From Stenotrophomonas sp. HITSZ_GD (GTDB lineage Bacteria > Pseudomonadota > Gammaproteobacteria > Xanthomonadales > Xanthomonadaceae): a DNA stretch of 64,000 nucleotides. Location: contig NZ_JARQXB010000005.1 of the NCBI RefSeq assembly GCF_029543105.1, positions 62,001 through 126,000 of the forward strand. Reading direction: 5' to 3'. Shown here in pieces: positions 1 through 7,969 of the stretch (position 1 is its first letter; each line of letters begins with the position of its first letter). Made by a program: the position numbers and the translations under genes. Under the pieces are notes generated by a model. The model made no database searches. It was not told the DNA's origin and saw nothing but the letters and a program-made list of their open reading frames with translations.

Positions 1-1070
1 ATCCGCCCGATCGTGGCGAGATTGCCGAAGTCGCGGTAGTGGAACGGCGTGGTCGGAGCGCCGCGCAGGCGGGCCTGTATCGAGGCGGCGATGTGCCGGC
101 CCATCTGCTTGGCCGCCGGCGCCACGCCGGGTACCGGCGCGCCATCGGGCCGTTTGGCTGCGGCGAGGTCGCCGCCGACGAAGATTTCCGGATGGCCGGG
201 CACGCTCAGGTCCGCCTCCACCACCACGCGCCCGGCACGGTCGCACGGCGCGCCGAGCAGGGCGCCCAGCGGCGAGGCGGCAACGCCGGCGGCCCACACC
301 ACGGTGCGCGCGGGAATCCATTGCGCACCGAGTTGGAAGCCGGCCTCGTCGATATGCGTCACCGGCGTGCCGGTGAGGACTTCCACCCCCAACCGTTCGA
401 GCTGCCGCTGCGCGCGCTCGGTGAGATCGGGCGGGAACGAAGCGAGCACACGCGGGCCGGCCTCCACCAGCCGTACCCGCGCCATGCGCGGGTCGATATG
501 GCGGAACTCGTTCTTCAGCGTGTGCCGCGCGATCTCCGCCAGCGTACCGGCCAGTTCCACGCCGGTGGGCCCGGCGCCGACGATGGCGAAGCTCAGCCAC
601 GCCGCGCGCGCCTGTGGGTCGGCTTCGGCCTCGGCGCGCTCGAAAGCCATCAGCAGCTTGCGGCGCAGGTACACGGCATCGTCCAGGGTTTTCAGCCCCG
701 GTGCGTGGCGCGCCCATTGGTCGTGGCCGAAGTACGCATGCGTCGCGCCGCTGGCGAGCAGGAGGTAGTCGTACGCCAGCGACTGGCCATCGCCCAGCTG
801 CACCTGCCGGCGTGCAGGATCCAGCGCCACCACCTCGCCCAGCCGCACTTCCACGTTGCGCTGGTGGCGCAGGATGTGGCGCAGCGGCGCGGCGATGTCC
901 GGTGCCGACAGTCCCGCCGTGGCGACCTGGTAGAGCAGCGGCTGGAACAGGTGGTGGTTGTGGCGATCCACCAGCGTGATGCGCAAGGGTGCATCGGCGA
1001 GCGCGCGCGTGGCCCACAGGCCGGCGAAGCCGCCACCGACGACGACCAGATGGGGAGGGCCACCGTTCAT
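1..1070 (-). CDS. ndh: type II NADH dehydrogenase (NDH-2), C-terminus cut by window edge
   Basis: Single-subunit, FAD-dependent NADH:quinone oxidoreductase that passes electrons from NADH to membrane quinone without pumping protons. The translation opens MNGGPPHLVVVGGGFAGLWA, a textbook FAD-binding Rossmann motif (GGGFAG, near residues 12-17). A second dinucleotide site for NADH follows (FAIVGAGPTGVELAGTLAE, near residues 165-185). Near the edge of the window FVGGDLAA matches the conserved second FAD-contact segment. About 356 codons are present; the family is usually about 430 residues, so roughly the last 75 lie outside the window. I chose the ATG because it directly precedes the nucleotide-binding strand; no strong ribosome binding site is visible. 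It diverges from the Coa1-like gene. The family is firm; the gene symbol is by homology of motif pattern only. Confidence 0.9.
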   Translation of the reverse strand, partial: MNGGPPHLVVVGGGFAGLWATRALADAPLRITLVDRHNHHLFQPLLYQVATAGLSAPDIAAPLRHILRHQRNVEVRLGEVVALDPARRQVQLGDGQSLAYDYLLLASGATHAYFGHDQWARHAPGLKTLDDAVYLRRKLLMAFERAEAEADPQARAAWLSFAIVGAGPTGVELAGTLAEIARHTLKNEFRHIDPRMARVRLVEAGPRVLASFPPDLTERAQRQLERLGVEVLTGTPVTHIDEAGFQLGAQWIPARTVVWAAGVAASPLGALLGAPCDRAGRVVVEADLSVPGHPEIFVGGDLAAAKRPDGAPVPGVAPAAKQMGRHIAASIQARLRGAPTTPFHYRDFGNLATIGR

Positions 1071-1225
1071 CGGATACCGCGAGGAAGAGGTTGCATGGGG
1101 GAATGCACTTCGGGGACGGTGCGCACAGCGTACCGCAGCGCCGCGCAGGCGCTGTCATGACGCCGCGGGGCGCCGTGCACGCCAGTTCGGGCATCATGCG
1201 CTTCGTGCACATGCCAAGGAACGTC

Positions 1226-1735
1226 ATGAACACCGTCTTCGCCACGCCGCCGCCCTTGCCGGTCCCCCCGCGGCCCGCCGCACCGCCACCGCGGCGCCAT
1301 CGCTTCGGCATTCCCGGTTGGCTGATTGCGTTGATCGTCGCCGTGCTGCTGCTGTTCGTGCTGGCGGGCGGGTTGATCGCCTGGGGCATCGGCAGCGGTT
1401 GGAAGATCTTCGCCGGCCAGGCGCAGCAGGCCTTGCAGGCGCAGCCCGCGGTGCAGGAACACATCGGCACCATCCAGGACATGCACGTGGATCTGGTCGC
1501 CACCGGCCATGCCGTGGGCGCGGAAGAGTTCGTGTTCCGCCTGGACGGGGACCGCGGCGACGGCAAGGTGCTGGCGAACTTCGTCTCGGTCGGCGCAGCG
1601 CGCGAGATCATCACCGAAGGCGTGCTGACGCTCGACAATGGCGCGCGCTACGAACTGGAAGACCAGTCCGCCACCGACGAAGAAGATGCCTGCCCGCCCG
1701 ACGACTGTGGCGACGACAGCCTGGAGGACACATGA
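1226..1735 (+). CDS. small single-pass membrane protein, Coa1-like
   Basis: A 169-residue protein with a proline-rich N-terminus (residues 8-25), one strong membrane segment (about residues 30-52, WLIALIVAVLLLFVLAGGLI) and a periplasmic domain of about 110 residues ending in an acidic tail. The segment ALQAQPAVQEHIG followed by a strand-rich region with paired glycines resembles the Coa1/Tim21-type fold linked to cytochrome oxidase assembly. That is inference from pattern, not a verified match. The start is supported by AAGGA at 1216-1220 placed 5 bp before ATG. Its TGA overlaps the ATG of the following NYN-domain gene (ATGA), so the two are probably translated together. An upstream in-frame ATG at 1211 is possible but has no ribosome binding site. 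Confidence 0.75.
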   Translation: MNTVFATPPPLPVPPRPAAPPPRRHRFGIPGWLIALIVAVLLLFVLAGGLIAWGIGSGWKIFAGQAQQALQAQPAVQEHIGTIQDMHVDLVATGHAVGAEEFVFRLDGDRGDGKVLANFVSVGAAREIITEGVLTLDNGARYELEDQSATDEEDACPPDDCGDDSLEDT

Positions 1736-2502
1736 TCGAGACACCGGAAAAACGCATCGCGCTGCTGATCGACGCCGACAACGCACCGGCCTCGAAGATC
1801 GAGTTGATCCTGCCGGAAATCGCCCGCTTCGGCGTGGCGAACGTGCGCCGCGCCTACGGCAACTGGAAAAGCCCGCACCTGAAAGGCTGGGAGGCCGTGC
1901 TGCATACCCACGCGATCCGCCCGATGCAGCAGTTCGCCTACAGCAGCGGCAAGAACGCCTCGGACATGGCGATGGTCATCGATGCGATGGACCTGCTGTA
2001 CGCGCGCAACCTCGACGGCTTCGCCATCGTTTCGAGCGATGCCGACTTCACCCCGCTGGTGATGCGCCTGCTCACCGACGGCATGAAGGTCTACGGCTTC
2101 GGCGAGAAGAAGACGCCCGAGCCCTTCGTCAATGCGTGCTCCAAGTTCACCTACGTCGAAGCCCTGGGTGCCCCGCTCGCGGCGGACGATGTCTCCTCGG
2201 CCGCCGCGCCGAAGGACGGCAAGGCGTTACGCGGCGATACGCGGCTGGTACAGCTACTGCGCGGCGCGGTCGATTCGGCCGCCGACGACGACGGCTGGGC
2301 GCACCTGGGTGCGGTGGGCAAGCAGGTGGCGAACCAGGCTTCGTTCGATTCGCGCAACTACGGCTATCGCAAGCTCAGCGACCTGATCCGCGCCACGGAC
2401 TTGTTCGAGGTGCGGCAGGTGGACCAGGTGATCTACGTGCGCGACAGGCCCAAGGGCAAGCCGACGCCGGCACCCAAGGCGAAGCCCAAAGCGGGCGGCT
2501 AG
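1732..2502 (+). CDS. NYN-domain protein with C-terminal OST-HTH/LOTUS domain
   Basis: 256 residues. The N-terminal two thirds form a NYN (PIN-like, LabA/DUF88) domain. The acidic residues expected for metal-dependent ribonuclease chemistry are visible in LLIDADNAP (about residue 11), GKNASDMAMVIDAMDLL (about 75-90) and FAIVSSDADFTPLVMRLL (about 98-115). The C-terminal part, about residues 165-240 (VQLLRGAVDSAADDDGWAHL, then YGYRKLSDLI), matches an OST-HTH/LOTUS RNA-binding fold. A Lys/Pro-rich tail follows. NYN-LOTUS proteins are thought to bind or cleave RNA; the substrate here is unknown. Translation is coupled to the Coa1-like gene through a 4-bp overlap. It converges with priA with no gap (TAG at 2500-2502, priA stop at 2503). 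Confidence 0.9.
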   Translation: MIETPEKRIALLIDADNAPASKIELILPEIARFGVANVRRAYGNWKSPHLKGWEAVLHTHAIRPMQQFAYSSGKNASDMAMVIDAMDLLYARNLDGFAIVSSDADFTPLVMRLLTDGMKVYGFGEKKTPEPFVNACSKFTYVEALGAPLAADDVSSAAAPKDGKALRGDTRLVQLLRGAVDSAADDDGWAHLGAVGKQVANQASFDSRNYGYRKLSDLIRATDLFEVRQVDQVIYVRDRPKGKPTPAPKAKPKAGG

Positions 2503-4710
2503 TCAGTACAGGTCCATCGGGTCGACGTCGAGCGACCAGCGCACGCGCCGCGCCAACGGCAGGGCGTGGATCGCCGGCACCATGGCATCGAGCAGATGGT
2601 GCAGCGGCACGCGCTGGCCGGCCGACAGCAGCAGCTGGCTGCGCTGGAAACCGGCGCGGCGCGGCATCGGCGCGGGCATCGGGCCGTAGCGGTCGACCGG
2701 GTCGTGCGAAGGGTCGAGCCGGCGCACCTGGTCGAGGAATTGCTGCGCCACTTGCGTGTCCTTGGCCTCGGCGCGCAGCAGCGCCAGGTGCGCGAAGGGC
2801 GGGAAGCCCGCCGCCTCGCGCTGCTGCAACTCGGCGTGCGCGAAGGCGTGGTAGCCGCCGTTGACCAGGGTCTGCAGCAGCGCGTTGTCCGGATGATGCG
2901 TCTGCAGCCACACCTCGCCAGGGCGCTGCGCGCGGCCCGCGCGCCCGGCGACCTGGATCAGCTGCTGGGCGAGCTTCTCGCTGGCGCGGAAGTCGGCCGA
3001 GAACAGGCCTTCGTCGATGCCTACCACCACCACCAGGCTCAGCTGCGGCAGGTCGTGGCCCTTGGCCAGGATCTGCGTGCCCACCAGGATGCCCGGCGCC
3101 TCGCCCAGCGTGGCCAGCTGGCTCTCCAGCGCATCGCGGCGCTGGGTGGTGCTGCGGTCGATGCGCAGCACGGGAACATCGGGGAACGCCTCCACCAGCC
3201 GCGCTTCGAGGCGCTCGGTGCCTACGCCCTGGGGCTGCAGCGCCAGGCTGCCGCAATCCGGGCACGCCAGCGGTACCGGCTGCCGCGCGCCGCAGTGATG
3301 GCATTGCAGGCGGCGGCCGGCGCCGTGCACGGTCATCGGGGTGCGGTGCTCCGGCGTGCTGCAGCGCTTGCACGCGGCGGTCCAGCCGCAGTCGTGGCAC
3401 AGCAGCGCCGGTGCGTAGCCGCGGCGGTTCTTGAACACCAGCACCTGCCCACCGGCCGCCAGCGCCTGGCCGATACCGGCCAGCACCTCCGGCGACAGGC
3501 CGTCCTGCATCAAGCGCTTGCGCACGTCGAGGATGCGCACGCCCGGCGGCTTGGCCTCGCCCGCGCGATGCGGCAGGCGCAGCAACTCATAGCGCCCGGC
3601 CTGCGCGTTGTGCAGTGACTCCAGCGAGGGCGTCGCGCTGCCCAGCACCACCGGCACGCCCAGCGCCTTGGCCCGCACCAGCGCGAAATCGCGCGCGTGG
3701 TAGCGGATGCCGTCCTGCTGCTTGTAGCTGCCGTCGTGTTCCTCATCCACCACGATCAGCCCGGCCTGCGGCAGCGGGGTGAACACCGCCGAGCGCGTGC
3801 CCACCACCAGCCGCGCCTCGCCACGCTGCGCCGCCGCCCACACCCGCGCGCGCTCGTTGTCCGACAGCCCGGAATGCAGCGCATGCACCGGCACCCGCAG
3901 CCGGGCACGGAAGCGCGCCAGCGTTTGTGGGGTGAGCCCGATTTCCGGCACCAGTACCAGCGCCTGCTTGCCTTGTGCCAGGCAATGGGCGATCGCCTGC
4001 AGGTACACCTCGGTCTTGCCGCTGCCGGTGACGCCATCGAGCAGGAAGGGCGCAAAGCCATCCGCCGCGCGCACGGCCTCCACGGCGGCCTGTTGCGCGG
4101 GGTTGAGCGAGGGGCCGGCCGCCACGTCGGGCGGGGTCGCGGGCAGCGCCATCGGCACGCGCTGCGCATGGTCGCGCTTGGCCAGCGCGCGGGCGGCGGT
4201 GCGCCATTCGTCCATCGCCTCGTCGAGCGCGTCCTCAGTGACCGCGCCGGCGGCCAGCAGCGACGCCAGCCGCGCCGGGCGGGTACCGGCCCGCAGCCGG
4301 GGTGCGGCGGTATGGCCGGCCTCGGTCAGGGTCCAGCCCCAGGCATGGGTGTCGGGCAGCGGCTCGCCCCGGCGCAGCGGGCCGGGCAAGGCCGTGGCGA
4401 CCACCTCGCCGAACGGCGCGTGCGTATAGCGCGCCAGCCAGTGCAGCGATTGCGCCAGCTCGCCGTGCAGCAGCGGCGCGTCATCCAGCCAGGCCGTGGC
4501 CTCGCGCAAAGGCGGCTGCGCCTGGGCATCGGCCTCTCCCAGCGCGGCCACCACGCCCACCAGCGCGCGGGAACCGAACGGCACCTGCACCCGGCGGCCG
4601 ATGTCCGCCGGCGTCGGCGGCAGCGCGCCGGGCGGAAGGTAGTCGAACAGCTGCGGCAACGGCACCGGCAGCGCGACGCGCAGGGTGGGAAGGGGGGACG
4701 ACATGTCCAT
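2503..4710 (-). CDS. priA: primosomal protein N', replication restart helicase PriA
   Basis: 735 residues, normal length for PriA, the 3'-to-5' helicase that recognises stalled forks and reloads DnaB. Visible features in order: the N-terminal 3'-binding domain (ALPVPLPQLFDYLPPG), Walker A GVTGSGKTEVYL (about residue 225), the DEEH box in VVDEEHDGSYKQQ, and a zinc-binding module with paired cysteines (CHDCGWTAACKRC ... CHHCG ... CPDCGS) interrupted, as usual, between the helicase lobes. Helicase motif V/VI residues appear as GTQILAKGHDLPQLSLVVVV and QVAGRAGR. Two start codons are possible, 4710 and 4704 (MDM-SSPL); neither has a strong ribosome binding site. Upstream lies a non-coding region with perfect DnaA boxes, which suggests that its expression could be tied to replication. 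Confidence 0.97.
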   Translation of the reverse strand: MDMSSPLPTLRVALPVPLPQLFDYLPPGALPPTPADIGRRVQVPFGSRALVGVVAALGEADAQAQPPLREATAWLDDAPLLHGELAQSLHWLARYTHAPFGEVVATALPGPLRRGEPLPDTHAWGWTLTEAGHTAAPRLRAGTRPARLASLLAAGAVTEDALDEAMDEWRTAARALAKRDHAQRVPMALPATPPDVAAGPSLNPAQQAAVEAVRAADGFAPFLLDGVTGSGKTEVYLQAIAHCLAQGKQALVLVPEIGLTPQTLARFRARLRVPVHALHSGLSDNERARVWAAAQRGEARLVVGTRSAVFTPLPQAGLIVVDEEHDGSYKQQDGIRYHARDFALVRAKALGVPVVLGSATPSLESLHNAQAGRYELLRLPHRAGEAKPPGVRILDVRKRLMQDGLSPEVLAGIGQALAAGGQVLVFKNRRGYAPALLCHDCGWTAACKRCSTPEHRTPMTVHGAGRRLQCHHCGARQPVPLACPDCGSLALQPQGVGTERLEARLVEAFPDVPVLRIDRSTTQRRDALESQLATLGEAPGILVGTQILAKGHDLPQLSLVVVVGIDEGLFSADFRASEKLAQQLIQVAGRAGRAQRPGEVWLQTHHPDNALLQTLVNGGYHAFAHAELQQREAAGFPPFAHLALLRAEAKDTQVAQQFLDQVRRLDPSHDPVDRYGPMPAPMPRRAGFQRSQLLLSAGQRVPLHHLLDAMVPAIHALPLARRVRWSLDVDPMDLY

Positions 4711-5130
4711 TCAGTCTATCCCGATGGACGTCCCAAGGCGTCGGTACTTGCCACTTGTTCCTGTGGTCCGCGACGATAAACAAGACGTAAATAAGCGCGG
4801 TGATTGAGGATTTGCCCTTATCCACACAGCTTGTGGATAAAGCTGTGGGTTTCCACCTTGCTCCACGCCGTGAAGGGCGATTCACAGGGCTTGCGGATAC
4901 CTTGGACAAAAAATCGCCACATTGATATTTTTCTTTTAAATCATGCACTTGATCGTGAAACACGCTTGAAATATGGCTTTTCCGCGTCATCGGCCACGGC
5001 GCGCCGCGGCCGCTTTAGTGCTGTGCACAACCCGCCGGCGGCGGGGTGCCGGCGGAACGCAAGCGGCCCTGGCTGTCAAGCGCGCCTAAGCGATGCCCGC
5101 TCGCTATCATGCGGCGATGACGGAGTACCC
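4711..5130. other. 420-bp AT-richer intergenic region
   Basis: No credible gene. This spacer between the divergent priA and sigma-like genes is clearly more AT-rich than the surrounding coding DNA, especially 4895-4985, where runs such as ATTGATATTTTTCTTTTAAA occur. It carries two perfect DnaA boxes (4818-4840, listed separately), a weaker TGTGGG copy just after them, and a TGTGCACAA variant near 5024. It must hold the promoters of both flanking genes; I could not fix a convincing -35/-10 pair for either. Confidence 0.6.
4818..4840. promoter_or_regulatory. pair of inverted perfect DnaA boxes
   Basis: TTATCCACA at 4818-4826 and its exact reverse complement TGTGGATAA at 4832-4840 are separated by 5 bp. 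Both equal the consensus high-affinity DnaA box. DnaA binding here could regulate priA or mark a DnaA-responsive chromosomal site. The boxes themselves are certain; the function is inferred. Confidence 0.65.
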
Positions 5131-6147
5131 ATGAGCGCCAGGTCCGCAGCCGAATCCGCGGCCTCCCCCACCGCCCTGTCCGCTTTCCTGAAGGGCGTGG
5201 AGCGCCGGGCCGATACCTTGGCCAGTCTGCAGTGCGGGGACCTCCAGCAGGCCGAGCGCGGCCTGGCCGCTACGTTCCGTGCCTTCCAGTCCCGTGCCGG
5301 CGAGTGGCCGATGGCCGTCTGGCCCACGCGCTTCTGGGCCCTGCTCGCCGCCACCCCGGCGCTGCGCGAGCCGGGCCGCGCGCCGCATTGGCCGCAGGGG
5401 CTGGAGGGGCTGGCTCCGTTGTCCGCCGACGATCGCCTGGCGCTGCTGCTGCGCATCGTGGTGGGGCTGGACGAAGCCGCCGCGGCCGACGTGCTGGGCG
5501 TGGACGAGGACGCCTATCGCCACGCGCTGGCGCGAGCTTGCCCACGCGATGCCGCCGGCCACCCGGATGCGCACGGCTGGCGCCTGCTGGCCGAAGCCGC
5601 GCAGCGCCAACTGCGCGAGCTTGCGCCCGAGCGTCTGGGCCGGCTGGCCGACCTGCGCGAACCGCGCCCGCCCGTCGCCGCGCCCGCCCGCGCCCAGCCC
5701 GCCGAGCGTACCCGGGTGCCGCGCGCCGGCCGCCTGGGCCGGCTGCGGTCGCAATGGCGCTGGATCGTGGCCGGATGCGTACTGCTCGCCCTGCTGGCCG
5801 CGGCTGCGGCGTGGATGCGCGCGCGCCCGGGCGTGCGCCTGCCGCCGGAGCCGGTCAGCCAGGCGCCGGCGGGTGCGCTGCACGTCACCGACGCAGCGCC
5901 CGTGCTGGTGGAAGAACTGCCCGCCGAAGACCTGGACCGAGGCGAGCAAGCGCCCGTGCCCGCGCCCGGCGCCGACCCGGCCGATGCCGCGATGCTGGCC
6001 GACCCGGACCTGGCGCTCGCCCGTCAGGCCGACTTCTACGCCTGGTTCGCCGCTGGCGGCCCGGTGCCGGCCGACGAATCGCAGCCGCGCCCCACCGCGC
6101 CCGACCTGGCCGCCGCCGGCATGGAGACGGTGACCGATGACGAATGA
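5131..6147 (+). CDS. membrane-anchored sigma-factor-like protein
   Basis: 338 residues. About residues 110-140 (DDRLALLLRIVVGLDEAAAA, then DVLGVDEDAYRHALARA) read like sigma-70 region 4.2, the helix-turn-helix that binds -35 elements. The first 90 residues (FLKGVERRADTLASLQCGDL, later WPTRFWALL) look like a degenerate xanthomonad ECF region 2. Unlike normal ECF factors, the protein then has an Arg-rich stretch, a membrane segment (about residues 211-229, WIVAGCVLLALLAAAAAW) and a Pro/Ala/acid-rich periplasmic tail. GGAG at 5122-5125 supports the start. It overlaps the next gene by 11 bp, so the pair is probably one operon. It could be a true anchored regulator or a dead sigma relative; I cannot tell which from sequence. 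Confidence 0.75.
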   Translation: MSARSAAESAASPTALSAFLKGVERRADTLASLQCGDLQQAERGLAATFRAFQSRAGEWPMAVWPTRFWALLAATPALREPGRAPHWPQGLEGLAPLSADDRLALLLRIVVGLDEAAAADVLGVDEDAYRHALARACPRDAAGHPDAHGWRLLAEAAQRQLRELAPERLGRLADLREPRPPVAAPARAQPAERTRVPRAGRLGRLRSQWRWIVAGCVLLALLAAAAAWMRARPGVRLPPEPVSQAPAGALHVTDAAPVLVEELPAEDLDRGEQAPVPAPGADPADAAMLADPDLALARQADFYAWFAAGGPVPADESQPRPTAPDLAAAGMETVTDDE

Positions 6148-6709
6148 CCTGTGCCGTGGCGCCGCGTTGCTGGCGCTCTGCACGCTGGCCTGGGGCGCGT
6201 GCGCCCAGGCGCTGCCCGCGCCGTTGGATGAAACCACCGGCGCCTTGCAGCCGCCGGCCGTGAGCGCGCCGCCGGCGTGGCCCACGCTCGATGCCGCCGC
6301 GCGCGCGGACGTGCGTGCGCGCTACGCCGCCTGGCGTGCGCTCGGCGATGCGGAGCGCGCGCGCATCCGCCAGGCGCAGGCACGTCTGGCCGCGCTGCCG
6401 CCCGACCAGCAGCAGGCGCTGCGCACGCGTTTCGATGCCATGGACGCTATGCACCGCGACGGCTGGCGCCTCGGCGCGCAGATCGGCCGCCACTACGCGG
6501 GCCTGCAGCCGATGTTCGGCTACGTGCCGCCGGCGCAGCGCGCGCAGGTGCTCGACCTGCTGCGTGCGTTGGACGACGACCAACTCGGCCAGCTCGCGGT
6601 GATCTCCCAGCGCACGGCCCCGCCGGATCGCGCGCGCCTGCGCGACGACCTGCTCGCGCAGGCGCCGGGCGCGCGGGCGGCCTGGCTGCGCAGCCACCTG
6701 GCGCGCTGA
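6137..6709 (+). CDS. exported DUF3106-family protein
   Basis: 190 residues with a signal peptide (about residues 1-27, hydrophobic core GAALLALCTLAWGACAQA). The mature part is helical and charged, with the repeated pattern W..L....R..ERARIRQAQARLAALPPDQQ that marks DUF3106, a family of unknown function found in beta- and gammaproteobacteria, often beside small regulators. Heptad-like hydrophobic spacing suggests coiled coil at about residues 60-110. Its ATG lies inside the end of the sigma-like gene (11-bp overlap), so the two are translationally linked, and the exported domain could sense or modulate the periplasmic tail of its partner. That link is inference. Confidence 0.8.
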   Translation: MTNDLCRGAALLALCTLAWGACAQALPAPLDETTGALQPPAVSAPPAWPTLDAAARADVRARYAAWRALGDAERARIRQAQARLAALPPDQQQALRTRFDAMDAMHRDGWRLGAQIGRHYAGLQPMFGYVPPAQRAQVLDLLRALDDDQLGQLAVISQRTAPPDRARLRDDLLAQAPGARAAWLRSHLAR

Positions 6710-6719
6710 GGCGCGCCGG

Positions 6720-7871
6720 TCAGATCCGCGCGATGCTCGCCACCGCCAGCAGCGTGGCGGCGAGGATCACCACGGTGAAGTAGATCCCGCCGATCACGCA
6801 GTACTTCACGCCGGTGAGCAGCCAGAACTGTCGGTACACGCGCTGCTGCATGATCAGCAGGTAGACCGGCATCCACAGCACCAGCGCGAATTGCAGCAGG
6901 CCGATGATCGCGCCCGTCCACGCGCTCCACGACGCCAGCGCGGTGCCCAGCAGGCTCAGCAGCAGCACCACCAGCAGGTCCAGCAGCAGGAAGGCGTGGC
7001 TGTACAGCGCCACCACCAGGTGCTCCAGGTAGCCGCGCCCGGCGAACAGGTAGAACACCTTCAGCAGCAGCGCGAACAGCGGCACGAGCACGAACAGCGT
7101 GGAGGGCACCGCGGCGAAGAAGGCGTTGACCGCGCGCTGCGGGTCTTCCTGCAGGCGGGGCACGTTGTCGTTGATGCGCTTGATCTTCTCGTCGACCCAG
7201 CGGTTGGCGAAGCCCGGCATCGGGCTCTCGAACGGGGTGGACTGGCCCAGATCCTCGTCGGCATCGCTGGCGGCGAACTGCGCTTCCGGTGCCACGGTCG
7301 CCGGCGCGCCCAGCGCCTTGAGCCGGCGCTGCGCCTGCTTGTCGATGTTGGCGATGCCCGCATCGAAGCCCGCGCGCGCGCCGGGGATATGCGCCGGCAT
7401 CTGCGCGCGGCCTTCCTTCATCGCATCGATCAGCTTGCGGCGCAGCAGCTCCACTTCCTCCGGCGTGGTGGCCTGATCGAAGTTGCCGCGCAGCTGCGCG
7501 GTGGCCTGGCTGCGGGCATCGTCCTGCTGGCCGCCGGCGTCGATGTGCACGGCGAGCTTGGCCACGAAGAACGTCAGCAGGCTCAGCACCACGAACAGGC
7601 GCAGCGGCGGGATGTAGCGCACGCGCTTGCCTTCCAGGTAGGCGTTGGCCAGGCGCCCGGGCACGAGCAGGTCGCGCAGCGTACGGAAGATGCGCCCGTC
7701 CAGGTGCCAGAAAGATTCGAACACTTCCTCCACCGCGTGCGCGAAGCTGCGCACCGGGTTGTGGGCGCTCTGCCCGCAGGCGTGGCAGTAATGGCCCTGG
7801 AGCGCCGTCTGGCAGTTCTCACAGGCGGTGGGGACTGCGTGCGGTGCGCTCATCGTGGGGCGGGCCGTCAT
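6720..7871 (-). CDS. DUF3667 polytopic membrane protein with zinc ribbon
   Basis: 383 residues. A short N-terminal zinc ribbon (CENC ... CHACGQ, about residues 17-34) precedes the conserved DUF3667 segment HLDGRIFRTLRDLLVPGRLA and a first membrane helix (LRLFVVLSLLTFFVA). A long soluble, charged stretch follows (about residues 110-235), then four to five further membrane helices at the C-terminus. The function is unknown; the ribbon suggests metal or protein binding on the cytoplasmic side. The start could also be the ATG at 7853 (MSAPHAV), since neither candidate has a ribosome binding site. It converges with the DUF3106 gene with only 10 bp between the two stops. Confidence 0.8.
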   Translation of the reverse strand: MTARPTMSAPHAVPTACENCQTALQGHYCHACGQSAHNPVRSFAHAVEEVFESFWHLDGRIFRTLRDLLVPGRLANAYLEGKRVRYIPPLRLFVVLSLLTFFVAKLAVHIDAGGQQDDARSQATAQLRGNFDQATTPEEVELLRRKLIDAMKEGRAQMPAHIPGARAGFDAGIANIDKQAQRRLKALGAPATVAPEAQFAASDADEDLGQSTPFESPMPGFANRWVDEKIKRINDNVPRLQEDPQRAVNAFFAAVPSTLFVLVPLFALLLKVFYLFAGRGYLEHLVVALYSHAFLLLDLLVVLLLSLLGTALASWSAWTGAIIGLLQFALVLWMPVYLLIMQQRVYRQFWLLTGVKYCVIGGIYFTVVILAATLLAVASIARI

Positions 7872-7969
7872 GGGCGGGCAAGGGAGGCGCGGGTAAGATA
7901 GCCGCCCGCACTACCCGGTGCCAGACGCCTGTCCCCCGGCGCGACCGCAGTAGCTGGCTCTCCTGTCCC

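Noticed and set aside
4711-5130. Chromosomal oriC
   Set aside because: Only two perfect DnaA boxes occur and none of dnaA, dnaN, gyrB, rpmH or parAB is adjacent. Kept as a regulatory or titration site candidate.
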